A program made the position numbers and the translations under genes. The notes under the pieces were generated by a model. That model ran no database searches. It was not told where the DNA came from and saw only the letters and a list, made by a program, of their open reading frames with translations. From positions 1-14,074 of the forward strand of contig JAOAAR010000014.1 in the NCBI GenBank assembly GCA_026418755.1: a DNA stretch of 14,074 nt, in the 5' to 3' direction. This stretch comes from Planctomycetota bacterium. Its GTDB lineage: Bacteria; Planctomycetota; SKW154. Positions 6,507 to 13,375 of the stretch are shown here, piece after piece (positions within the stretch are counted from its first letter, which is position 1; each line of letters begins with the position of its first letter).

Positions 6507-7484
6507 TTACTTTTCTGCCTTGACAGAAACGCTGAAGTTCCCAGTGACTTGAAACCGCTCCTGAATCGCTATGCCAAGATAAAGTTTGCCGGATGTCTTC
6601 GCCGTTATTTTCAGTTCGTTGCCTATTTTGAAGACCTCCCCGCTTGCTCCAATTCTCCCCATAAGAGCGCCCATTGGAATACCAGGTACATGCTGTCCGT
6701 AAGAAGAGTTACCTTCCGGTCCACAAGACATACTCCAATTGCGAACAAAGATTTCACCTGTGGCTTTGAGTACTATCTTCATCCCTGCCGTAATCTCTAT
6801 GCCGGTATCCAGCATTGCAGTAGTTCCCACATTGGAGCCGCCAACCTCGAACCTCTTCTCGGTCACATAACCGCCGCCGAGAAACATCCTCTTTACATCC
6901 TTCTTCTTCACCTTCAGTTCGCCGTATTTCGTCTTGAAAGAAAACTCGTCTTGCAGAATCGTTCCACGTATAGTGAATCTGTTGGTCACGACCTCATCAT
7001 CATCTATTACTTCTTCCTCTCCCCCAGGAGGAAACTGCTGCTCTATCTCTGCTATGAGACTCTCAGCGTTCTTTTTCACCTCCGCATCCTCACTTTTAAG
7101 CGCCGCTTTCAAATCGCTTAATGCGAGTCTCCCCAACTTCAATAACTCGTCCATCGCTTGTTTACGGTCTTTGAACTCTTCCACACCTAACTGTGCCACA
7201 AGTTTCTTGATTCTCTCAACAAGTTCTTTATCCGCCGCCTTGCCTACGACTATCTTTCGAATCTCCGAAGATGGAACAACCAATTTGCCGTAAGCAGTCT
7301 CTATTTCAAACTTATCCACCATCACAGTTCCCACTACCAAATTGCCATCCTTCAACTCGGCACGCACAGGTACGCCTTCCTCCTTAGGTTGCTCCTTGGG
7401 AGGTTCCGCCGGCTGCTTCGGAGGTTGCTGTGCCAAGACAACTCCCATGCAAAGCAGTACCACCATAACCATCAGAAAACGCAT
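6507..7484 (-). CDS. Exported HEAT-type protein with duplicated beta motif and LecA-like C-terminal domain
   Basis: 325 residues. A signal peptide (MRFLMVMVVLLCMGVVLAQQ) is followed by a Pro/Lys/Glu-rich linker (about 20-37). A short beta motif occurs twice: about 41-80 (GTVMVDKFEIETAYGKLVV, ending EIRKIVV) and about 169-202 (GTILQDEFSFKTKYGELKV, ending DVKRMFL). Between them lies a helical HEAT-like segment (about 85-150: DRKQAMDELLKLG, LSDLKAALKSEDAEVKKNA) and an acidic spacer. Residues about 211-325 resemble the PA-IL/LecA beta-sandwich lectin fold: GIEITAGMKIVLKATGE, SCGPEGNS, GALMGRIGASG, KLYLGIA and GNFSVSV. The calcium- and sugar-binding loop of PA-IL is not recognisable, so galactose binding cannot be assumed. 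AAGGAG precedes ATG 7484 and a strong promoter lies 40 nt upstream. Role unknown; envelope or surface location inferred. Confidence 0.78.
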   Translation of the reverse strand: MRFLMVMVVLLCMGVVLAQQPPKQPAEPPKEQPKEEGVPVRAELKDGNLVVGTVMVDKFEIETAYGKLVVPSSEIRKIVVGKAADKELVERIKKLVAQLGVEEFKDRKQAMDELLKLGRLALSDLKAALKSEDAEVKKNAESLIAEIEQQFPPGGEEEVIDDDEVVTNRFTIRGTILQDEFSFKTKYGELKVKKKDVKRMFLGGGYVTEKRFEVGGSNVGTTAMLDTGIEITAGMKIVLKATGEIFVRNWSMSCGPEGNSSYGQHVPGIPMGALMGRIGASGEVFKIGNELKITAKTSGKLYLGIAIQERFQVTGNFSVSVKAEK

Positions 7485-7523
7485 TATCTGTCTCCTTAAA
7501 AAACCAATAGCAAGTAACTTTTT

Positions 7524-7551
7524 ATTATAACCGACTCTTCCCTCTTTTCAA
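7524..7551 (-). promoter_or_regulatory. Sigma70-type promoter of the HEAT/LecA-like gene
   Basis: On the minus strand TTGAAA (7551-7546) and a perfect TATAAT (7529-7524) are 16 nt apart. Transcription would begin near 7517, giving a leader of about 33 nt that contains AAGGAG before ATG 7484. It is the best promoter match in the window and probably also serves cvpA. Confidence 0.8.
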
Positions 7552-7604
7552 GTCAAATTGTCCCTTGAAAAAAGGAAGGGCGAAAGGAAAAATGAGGCTT
7601 TGTC

Positions 7605-8342
7605 CTACACCAAGATACCGCTGAAAGGACATACTTTTATACAGATTCCACAGATATGCTGACCAATGAAATTGATTTTGCGGAACTCGCTCAGTTTGGC
7701 GAGGCAACGGTCGAGGCTAAACTTTTCGGATGAAGCGCTTATCGCACCAGCCGGACAGGCTTGAACACAACGAAAGCAGTCTCCACAGTTTCTATTGTCA
7801 TAAAGAGAATCGGCAGAAGGAACAGTTTCATCACCCTTAATAGGAGCGTTAGTGAGAATTGTCGTTAGTCGGACTCTGGCTCCATACCTCCTATTGATTA
7901 GAAGACGGCTTCGACCGATGAATCCGAGTCCTGCGTAGTATGCAAAGACCCTATGAGAAATTGCACCTCTGGGATAAGGGCTCATCGTCACATACTGTGA
8001 CGCCGGGATAGATAACGCATCGTAGCCATTCTCTTCTATCATCACAGCAACAGAGTAGGATATTCTGTCGAGTATGTAGTTGAGTTGACGATAATGATGA
8101 AGATAAAGCGGAGTAGGAGCGGTGGTAACATCTGTCAACGCGCTGCACGGTAGAGGGAGAGCAAGGACTATTGCGTATTTGAACTCAGCCGCCTCGGGAA
8201 AGAAGGAGCAGGAGTCGGGATGAGATTGGATAACTGAAGCAACATCGCAGGTACCCCACTGGAGAAGCGCGTGCAAGGCGGTATCCGCTCTTAGAACCTC
8301 TTTCAGAGCAGCGGTTAGAATTCCTTCTTGTCTTCTCTCCAC
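7605..8342 (-). CDS. QueG-like double [4Fe-4S] cluster protein
   Basis: 245 residues. The middle (HRVFAYYAGLGFIGRSRLLI, residues 130-149, then YGARVRLTTILTNAPI) is the conserved core shared with epoxyqueuosine reductase and its paralogues. The C-terminus holds two iron-sulfur motifs: C186-x2-C189-x2-C192-x3-C196-P, and C231-x2-C234-x3-C238-P with an extra Cys213. It is shorter than true QueG (roughly 310-380 residues), ends seven residues after the last cysteine, and lacks the HEAT-like tail. The residues before the core read YPRGAISH, without the catalytic aspartate of QueG. I therefore call it a QueG-like reductase or electron carrier, not QueG. GTG 8342 is preceded by GAGGTGA. It is the third gene after DUF350 and an orphan membrane protein. 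Confidence 0.75.
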   Translation of the reverse strand: MERRQEGILTAALKEVLRADTALHALLQWGTCDVASVIQSHPDSCSFFPEAAEFKYAIVLALPLPCSALTDVTTAPTPLYLHHYRQLNYILDRISYSVAVMIEENGYDALSIPASQYVTMSPYPRGAISHRVFAYYAGLGFIGRSRLLINRRYGARVRLTTILTNAPIKGDETVPSADSLYDNRNCGDCFRCVQACPAGAISASSEKFSLDRCLAKLSEFRKINFIGQHICGICIKVCPFSGILV

Positions 8343-8410
8343 TTCTCACCTCGCTTTCAGCCATTTAAGCGTATCGTAAAGGTAACAGGATAACTCCTAA
8401 TACACTTCTT

Positions 8411-8842
8411 TCAGAGTTTTGTCGTCCGGGATGCGACCGACAAAAGTACAAAAAGAGATGCGGCGCTCTTGAGCCCCTTTACCTCCACTTTGAGTAAATC
8501 TTGATTCTCTTCACCGCCAAGCCCTGCGGAACGATAACACTCCATCCTTTTCCCGTAATGGCTTGTCGCTTCTTTGAATTCAGGTGTCACCGCTACAGTA
8601 TCGGGGGGAGTCTTCGGAGAAAGCGGCGGCAGGAATGAAGCGGTTGGACTCTCATATTCATCGTAAGAGGCTCCTCGCACAACAATCCCAACAGTCCGTT
8701 TGGTAGAAATGGGCTCTTTCGTGAAATCCGCTTTCACAAAGAAAAAGATGACAAAGACAACCACCCCAAGCGCAAAAGTGGTAAAAACTGTAAGTCTTCT
8801 GCTGCGGTAGAATCTGGGGTATCTGCGGATTGGCGGATACAT
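8411..8842 (-). CDS. Membrane-anchored protein of unknown function
   Basis: 143 residues, not recognised. A strongly basic, Tyr/Pro-rich N-terminus (MYPPIRRYPRFYRSRR) is followed by one transmembrane helix at about 19-37 (VFTTFALGVVVFVIFFFV). A roughly 105-residue tail follows, predicted outside the cytoplasm by the positive-inside rule. The tail has a Pro/Thr-rich part (PPLSPKTPPDTVAVTPEF), then a more hydrophobic end (AASLFVLLSVASRTT). There is one cysteine (YGKRMECYRSAG). GAGGTG lies 5 nt before ATG 8842, and the gene starts 13 nt after the DUF350 stop, so the two are very likely co-transcribed. A 68-nt gap without visible signal separates it from the QueG-like gene. Confidence 0.7.
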   Translation of the reverse strand: MYPPIRRYPRFYRSRRLTVFTTFALGVVVFVIFFFVKADFTKEPISTKRTVGIVVRGASYDEYESPTASFLPPLSPKTPPDTVAVTPEFKEATSHYGKRMECYRSAGLGGEENQDLLKVEVKGLKSAASLFVLLSVASRTTKL

Positions 8843-8855
8843 CCTAACACCTCGT

Positions 8856-9146
8856 CTATTTAACGACAGGCATCACGCAAAAGGAGACAACCAGCGCAGC
8901 ACCGATTATCACAGCGGCAATAACAATCGCAACAGCGATGTTCCCTTTTTTGAGTTCTTCCCATTCGTCAATACCTACCGTGCTCCAGGTAAAGATTTTG
9001 AGCATTATGATGAGAGCAATACCCATAGAGACTGCGCCGACAAGCGCCCAGCCGAATGTAACAGCATAACTTTCCAGTATGCCTTTCACACTCGAACTTG
9101 CTGACGGCGCCTGCAAAATGTCTCCTAAAAAACCAATACCTACCAT
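8856..9146 (-). CDS. DUF350-like small membrane protein
   Basis: 96 residues with two hydrophobic segments, about 28-51 and 69-92. Between them is the sequence EWEELKKGNIAVAIVIAAVI. A Glu-rich turn followed by GN-AVAI and a Gly-rich helix is the hallmark of DUF350/UPF0719 (E. coli YjfL family). It appears to carry a single DUF350 unit, whereas YjfL-type proteins are longer. The family is integral to the membrane; its function is not established. ATG 9146 has AAGGAT about 8 nt upstream. It is first in a minus-strand group with the orphan membrane protein (13 nt gap) and the QueG-like gene. Confidence 0.7.
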   Translation of the reverse strand: MVGIGFLGDILQAPSASSSVKGILESYAVTFGWALVGAVSMGIALIIMLKIFTWSTVGIDEWEELKKGNIAVAIVIAAVIIGAALVVSFCVMPVVK

Positions 9147-9175
9147 ACATCAAATCCTTAAAGCAAACCTCCGCT

Positions 9176-9204
9176 ATTCTCCATCCTGTCGCAAAACGAG
9201 TCAA
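9176..9204 (-). promoter_or_regulatory. Candidate promoter for the DUF350 gene group
   Basis: On the minus strand TTGACT (9204-9199) and GAGAAT (9181-9176) are 17 nt apart. The -35 is 5/6 and the -10 is 4/6 to consensus. Transcription would start near 9169, about 23 nt before ATG 9146. Confidence 0.4.
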
Positions 9205-9330
9205 GACTCATCTTCTCAAGACAAATTTTTTCTAAATGAATCCTCCAGAGCGTTGAAAACTGATATGTCCGCAAAACGCGTGCTGTCGCCAAAAAATCGT
9301 TAAATAGAATCCATCGTCAGCACAACAAGT

Positions 9331-9356
9331 AAAAATTTTTTTCAAAATTTTTTCAA
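9331..9356. other. Phased A/T tracts in the 323-nt gap upstream of the small-peptide unit
   Basis: A run of A5 followed by T7, then C, A4, T6 and CAAG. The two A/T tracts are spaced about one helical turn apart, a pattern known to bend DNA. It lies about 20-45 nt upstream of the -35 of the plus-strand promoter and could act as an upstream activating element for it, or affect the divergent DUF350 promoter. The remainder of the gap from 9205 to 9330 shows nothing I can assign. Confidence 0.45.
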
Positions 9357-9373
9357 GATACCCTATAAGATAC

Positions 9374-9401
9374 TTGAAACCAAAAAATTTTGCTCTATTT
9401 A
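9374..9401 (+). promoter_or_regulatory. Candidate promoter of the small Cys/Lys peptide gene
   Basis: TTGAAA (9374-9379) and TATTTA (9396-9401) are 16 nt apart. This is the same -35 hexamer and the same spacing as the strong promoter at 7524-7551. Transcription would start near 9408, just before the leader inverted repeats. Confidence 0.5.
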
Positions 9402-9411
9402 TTTATATAGA

Positions 9412-9448
9412 GTTGCGCATGTAGTTAGAAAGGGCGCAACGACTAACT
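9412..9448 (+). promoter_or_regulatory. Structured leader with two interleaved inverted repeats
   Basis: GTTGCGC (9412-9418) pairs perfectly with GCGCAAC (9434-9440), and AGTTAG (9423-9428) pairs with CTAACT (9443-9448). The arms alternate (1,2,1',2'), so they form either a pseudoknot or two competing hairpins. The loop crossing the first stem would be only 2 nt, which favours competing hairpins. The second hairpin is followed by CTTTTT (9451-9456) and then the Shine-Dalgarno. It could therefore act as a weak attenuator or control ribosome access. The repeats are seen; the regulatory role is inference. Confidence 0.5.
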
Positions 9449-9469
9449 GTCTTTTTGGGAGGTGGTTCT

Positions 9470-9544
9470 ATGGGTTGTGGCAAATCCAAGTGCGAAAAGA
9501 AGCCTGCTAAGAAGTCTCCGGAGAAGAAGACGAAGAAAAAGTAG
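9470..9544 (+). CDS. 24-residue Cys/Lys-rich peptide
   Basis: The ORF begins MGCGKSKCEKKPAKKSP and ends in a Lys-rich tail. It has two cysteines (Cys3, Cys8), about half of its residues are lysine, and there is no hydrophobic stretch. GGGAGGTG (9457-9464) is one of the strongest Shine-Dalgarno sequences in the window and sits 7 nt from the ATG. A candidate promoter and structured leader lie upstream, and a strong intrinsic terminator begins 21 nt after the stop. It is on the opposite strand to both flanking gene blocks, so it is an independent monocistronic unit. The Cys pair suggests metal or thiol chemistry and the Lys tail suggests binding to nucleic acid or acidic surfaces; both are guesses. 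I do not recognise a family. Without these signals such a short ORF would not be credible. Confidence 0.65.
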   Translation: MGCGKSKCEKKPAKKSPEKKTKKK

Positions 9545-9565
9545 TCTCCGTTGAAACGGTGAGAG

Positions 9566-9606
9566 CGGAATCGTTTCTCCCTTATCAGGAGAAACGATTT
9601 CGTTTT
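9566..9606 (+). terminator. Intrinsic terminator of the small-peptide unit
   Basis: A 12-bp perfect stem AATCGTTTCTCC/GGAGAAACGATT (9569-9580, 9588-9599) with loop CTTATCA is extended by C-G, G-C and G-U pairs to 15 bp. TTTT (9603-9606) follows on the plus strand. On the minus strand no T-run follows the hairpin, so it is oriented for the small-peptide gene; glyS may still use it as a 3' end-protecting hairpin. Confidence 0.88.
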
Positions 9607-9643
9607 AGAGAGAAGAAGAAAAACTTCATCCAGCCGCCTCTTC

Positions 9644-11725
9644 TCACTTTTCAGACTCAAATAGAATCTTTGAGAGATCTGCAATATTGTCTGCATAAAG
9701 CCGATAGACCGATAAAGAGAGGAGAATCCTGTTTCTCCGAAGGGCCTCATCTTCAACATAAACGAAGACTTTGTCAAAGAAGTCGTGGACCGCGTCGCTT
9801 AACGCATTGTGGAACAGAATGGATGCCTCATAGTACTTGCGCTCAGATACCATCTCTTCAAAACTTGGACGGAGATTCACATATCGCTCGTATAGTTTGC
9901 GCTCTTCCTCCTCGAATAGAAGTTCAAACAACACTTCCCCTTTATGAGTCTCCTTTCTCGAGATTTTAAGAGTCCGCTCAACAGTCTCACAAAGCCTACG
10001 CCAAAGAGGCTCCTTCGAGAGTCTTTGGAGAGCATCGAGTCTTTCTTTGGCGTCCTTCACATTCAGGCTTTTGACGGAGAGAACGGCTTCAACAAAATCG
10101 GAACGGTTGCCTCCTTCACAAAAATAGCCTCGTAACCTCTCACGGAAAAAGTCAGCAACTTCATAAGGAATATTCTCGTGACGCACCTCATCAGGCAGTT
10201 GTTGAGCAGCAGAGGTAAAGAGTTCAAAAACATCAATATCGAAGTCTGAAGAGTCAAGGATTCTGATGATGTTCAAAGAGTGTCTTCTGATGGCAAATGG
10301 GTCTTTCGTGCCTGTTGGCGCCGCTCCTATTGCCCAAAAACCAACAATACTTAAGAGTCTGTCAGCAAGAGCAACAACAGCCGTCACAGGAGAAAGCGAG
10401 AAAGCCTCCCCTGCCTTGATAGGAAAATACTGATGTGCTATCGCATCAACGACCTCTTTCTCATACCCGTCCAACCTGGCATACTCCCCGCCAATAGTTC
10501 CTTGAAGCGACGGAAACTCAGCGACCATCTGTGTCGCAAGGTCAGCCTTGAGAAGTGAAGCAGCCTCAAGCGCAAGCCTCTTCTCTCTCTCTCTAAATTT
10601 TAACTTCTCCACAAGCAGCTCCACAAGCCAGACCAGCCTCGATGTAACATCCTTATAACTGCCTAGCGACTCCTGAAAGATGATGCCACCCAACTTCTCA
10701 GAGAACTCTTTAAGAGACTTCTTCCTGTCTCGCTCAAAATAAAATTTTGCGTCCTCAAGTCGCGCATTCACCACCCGTTCATTACCTTCCTTTATCTTCT
10801 CAATTGAACCCTCCGGACGGTCAGCAACAAACAGAAAAGAGTTCAAAAACCCCGAACTGGTGCGCAATGGAAAATACTTCATCGTATCCTTGATAACCGC
10901 CTTAAGAACAGCAGAAGGAAGCGCAAGATATCTCTCTTCAAAAGATGCGAGCCCAACAGAAGGATACTCTACCATATTCGCCACTTCGTCCAGAATTTCG
11001 TCCTCCTCAACATTCGCTCCAACTGAGAACGCAGCAGCGTTCAGACGGGCTTCCAACATCTTCTTGCGCTCGTCAAACTCAACAACAACAAACGCCTTCC
11101 GTAGCGCATCCGCATAACACTTAAAATCGGCAGTTTCAATTGTAATAGGACCAGGCGCGGCAAAAGGATGCCCTCTAGTTGTGTTCGAGGCAGATAGCCC
11201 GGCTATCTTAGTCGGTACGACAGCCCCATCCAGCAGCGCCAAAACTCCCCTAATAGGACGAGCAAAACTCACATTGCCTTTGCCCCACCTCATAGACTTA
11301 GGAAAGCGAACCGATAAAACAATCTGAGGTATGATATCCGCACAGATAGAGAGAGTAGGACGCCCTTCTATCTTAACAGTCGCAACACAATATGCCCCGT
11401 TCTCGTCTTCCTCTGTCTCCAAATCTTCAGGCTCGATTCCAAACTTGCGGGCAAAACCTAAAGCCGCCTTAGTGGGCTTGCCCTCTACAAAAGCAATAGA
11501 GAGAGCAGGTCCTCTCACCTTCTCAATTCTTGATGGGCTCTTCGACGGCAGCCCTTCCACAAAAAGAACAAGCCTGCGGAGAGTCCCTTCTGTCCCAAGG
11601 TCCCGATATGTGAGATTGTTTTGAGAAAACAACTCCTTTGCCCAACCCTTCATCTGCCTAAGCGCAGGTTCAATGTAAGATGAGGGCATCTCCTCCACCA
11701 TAACCTCAACCAGAAGATTCGCCAT
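9644..11725 (-). CDS. glyS: Glycyl-tRNA synthetase beta subunit
   Basis: 693 residues, close to E. coli GlyS (689). With the alpha subunit GlyQ it charges tRNA-Gly in the bacterial alpha2beta2 enzyme; glyQ is not in the window. Family landmarks: MANLLVEVMVEEMPSSYIEP at the start, MRWG (145-148), ARPIRGV, TTRGH, MVEYPSVG, GNERVVNARLEDAKFYFERD, KADLATQMVAEFPSLQG and PTGTKDPFAIRR (470-481). ATG 11725 is chosen because it gives the family N-terminus and has GAGGAGG 5 nt upstream; an in-frame TTG at 11749 overlaps the rny stop and lacks a good site. The HD-like domain motif normally reading RHDGE is RLDGY here (418-422), and the usual ADK-D pattern is ADRLL, so its His/Asp residues are lost. It lies 20 nt downstream of rny. 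Confidence 0.96.
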   Translation of the reverse strand: MANLLVEVMVEEMPSSYIEPALRQMKGWAKELFSQNNLTYRDLGTEGTLRRLVLFVEGLPSKSPSRIEKVRGPALSIAFVEGKPTKAALGFARKFGIEPEDLETEEDENGAYCVATVKIEGRPTLSICADIIPQIVLSVRFPKSMRWGKGNVSFARPIRGVLALLDGAVVPTKIAGLSASNTTRGHPFAAPGPITIETADFKCYADALRKAFVVVEFDERKKMLEARLNAAAFSVGANVEEDEILDEVANMVEYPSVGLASFEERYLALPSAVLKAVIKDTMKYFPLRTSSGFLNSFLFVADRPEGSIEKIKEGNERVVNARLEDAKFYFERDRKKSLKEFSEKLGGIIFQESLGSYKDVTSRLVWLVELLVEKLKFREREKRLALEAASLLKADLATQMVAEFPSLQGTIGGEYARLDGYEKEVVDAIAHQYFPIKAGEAFSLSPVTAVVALADRLLSIVGFWAIGAAPTGTKDPFAIRRHSLNIIRILDSSDFDIDVFELFTSAAQQLPDEVRHENIPYEVADFFRERLRGYFCEGGNRSDFVEAVLSVKSLNVKDAKERLDALQRLSKEPLWRRLCETVERTLKISRKETHKGEVLFELLFEEEERKLYERYVNLRPSFEEMVSERKYYEASILFHNALSDAVHDFFDKVFVYVEDEALRRNRILLSLSVYRLYADNIADLSKILFESEK

Positions 11726-11745
11726 CAGCCCCTCCTCGTAAAAAA

Positions 11746-13308
11746 TCAACGAACAAACTCAACAACCCGCGTCTCTCGCACAACGGTCACTTTTATTTCA
11801 CCTGCAAATGTGAGTTCAGATGCTATCTTCGCCGCTATATCGCGTGCCAGCACAGAAGCACGCTCATCACTTATCTTCTCAGGCTCGACTATTATCCGTA
11901 CCTCCCTCCCTGCTTGAATCGCATACGCGCTCTGCACACCCTCAAACGACTTCGCAATCTCCTCTAACTTCTCTAACCTCTTTATATATTTCTCCAGAGT
12001 CTCCCGTCGCGCTCCCGGTCTCGCCGCAGAAACTGCATCCGCTACGGCAACAATAACCGCATAAATGGAAGCAGGTGGCTCGTCTCCGTGATGCGAAGCA
12101 ATGGCGTTCACAACAGGATTCTCCTCCTTATACCGCCTCGCCAGGTCAGCACCTATACTCTGATGCGAACCTTCAACCTCTTGATCAACCGCCTTGCCGA
12201 TATCATGAAGAAGCCCACAACGGCGCGCCGTCTTAACATCAAGCCCTAACTCCGCCGCAATAACGCCGCAGATATGGGCAACCTCTACCGAGTGAGCAAG
12301 CATATTCTGACCATAAGATGTGCGAAACCTCAACCTGCCAATAAGCGAAACCAGGCGAGGATGAACCCCTTGAATACCCAACTCGTTGCAAGCGTCCATC
12401 CCTTCCTTCTGTATCTGCTCGTTCAACTGCTTCTTGGTCGCCTCAACCACCTCCTCGATTCGGGCAGGATGAATCCGCCCATCAGATATGAGTCTCTCCA
12501 TTGAGCGCTTTGCCACCTCCCTTCTCAACCCGTCAAAAGAAGAGACAACCACAACACCAGGAGTATCATCCACAATAAGGTCGACACCTGTGGCTTTCTC
12601 AAACGCCTTTATGTTGCGCCCCTCTCTCCCGATTATGCGCCCCTTCATCTCCTCGTTAGGAAGGTCAACCGTCGAGACCGATAACTCTTGCGCTTGCTCC
12701 ACAGCAACTCTCTGCATCGCAGTCACTATTATCTCCTTTGCTTTCGCCTCCGCCGTCTCCTGCGCCTTCTCAAGATAACGTGCCACAATTGCCTCACACT
12801 CCCGCTCCATCTCCTTCGAGACTCTTTCAAGTAACACCTTCTGTGCCTCCTCTCGACTCATCCCGCTCACCTTTTCTAACGCCGCCTTCTCCTTATCTAT
12901 AAGGCTCTCCAGTTCCCTCCTTTTCGCTTCAAACTCGGACTGCCTTCTCCTTAAGTCGTGTTCAGCCCGCTCAAGCCCCTGCTCTTTCCTCGACAGAACA
13001 GAAATCTTCTGTTCCAGCGCGTCTTCCCTCTTCTGCAAGCGTCTCTCCCTCTCCTTAAACTCACCTGTCAGTCTTTCCGCCTCCCTCCTCGCATCCTCCC
13101 TCACCTTAAGCGCCTCTTCCTTCGCTGCTACTTCAATCGAACGCTTCAACTCCTCTGCCTCTTTTTTCGCATCCTCAATCAATTGCTTAGCGGAAACCTT
13201 TGCCCTCATCTGCGCCCGGTTCATCAAAACATACGAAATAACCCCTCCAATCACGCCACCTAATACAAACCCACCTGCGCCCAACAAGAAAACTGCCCAG
13301 AGTTCCAT
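11746..13308 (-). CDS. rny: Ribonuclease Y
   Basis: 520 residues, the same length as B. subtilis RNase Y. This membrane-tethered endoribonuclease starts mRNA decay. An N-terminal helix (MELWAVFLLGAGGFVLGG) anchors it, and a long charged coiled coil spans about 30-190. A KH domain carries GRIIGREGRNIKAFE (223-237). An HD hydrolase domain carries AHSVEVAH, LLHDIGKAVD (366-375, His368-Asp369), SHHGDEPP and VADAVSAARPGARRE. All metal-binding residues appear intact. ATG 13308 is chosen over an upstream in-frame start at 13350 because it begins the membrane helix and has GGAGG (13321-13317) 8 nt upstream. It lies 67 nt downstream of the SH3/coiled-coil gene and 20 nt upstream of glyS, so one transcript is likely. 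Confidence 0.97.
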   Translation of the reverse strand: MELWAVFLLGAGGFVLGGVIGGVISYVLMNRAQMRAKVSAKQLIEDAKKEAEELKRSIEVAAKEEALKVREDARREAERLTGEFKERERRLQKREDALEQKISVLSRKEQGLERAEHDLRRRQSEFEAKRRELESLIDKEKAALEKVSGMSREEAQKVLLERVSKEMERECEAIVARYLEKAQETAEAKAKEIIVTAMQRVAVEQAQELSVSTVDLPNEEMKGRIIGREGRNIKAFEKATGVDLIVDDTPGVVVVSSFDGLRREVAKRSMERLISDGRIHPARIEEVVEATKKQLNEQIQKEGMDACNELGIQGVHPRLVSLIGRLRFRTSYGQNMLAHSVEVAHICGVIAAELGLDVKTARRCGLLHDIGKAVDQEVEGSHQSIGADLARRYKEENPVVNAIASHHGDEPPASIYAVIVAVADAVSAARPGARRETLEKYIKRLEKLEEIAKSFEGVQSAYAIQAGREVRIIVEPEKISDERASVLARDIAAKIASELTFAGEIKVTVVRETRVVEFVR

Positions 13309-13320
13309 AATTAAGACCTC

Positions 13321-13337
13321 CACTCTATTTATGAGTG
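13321..13337 (-). repeat. Small hairpin touching the rny ribosome binding site
   Basis: On the minus strand CACTC-ATAAATA-GAGTG forms a 5-bp stem with a 7-nt loop, 12 nt upstream of the rny ATG. Its last G is the first G of the GGAGG site. It could tune translation, but a stem of this size is common by chance. Confidence 0.25.
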
Positions 13338-13375
13338 AAGCGGAACACAACTTAAGGAGAGTAAAAAGGAGCTGA

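Noticed and set aside
6477..7121. Plus-strand frame of 214 codons opposite the lectin-like gene
   Set aside because: It is the antisense shadow of a gene with a signal peptide, Shine-Dalgarno and strong promoter; its own start lacks such signals.
7552..7604. Possible terminator after the QueG-like gene
   Set aside because: Only a CCCTT/AAGGG stem around a T-rich loop; the T-run is in the loop, not after the stem.
9331..9356. Possible replication origin or attachment site in the A/T-rich gap
   Set aside because: No DnaA-box cluster, integrase gene or direct repeats flanking the tRNA or gap; a bent-DNA or promoter element is the simpler reading.
9403..9777. Minus-strand frame of 124 codons across the small-peptide unit
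   Set aside because: It overlaps the glyS 3' end in another frame, runs through the terminator hairpin, and has no ribosome binding site.
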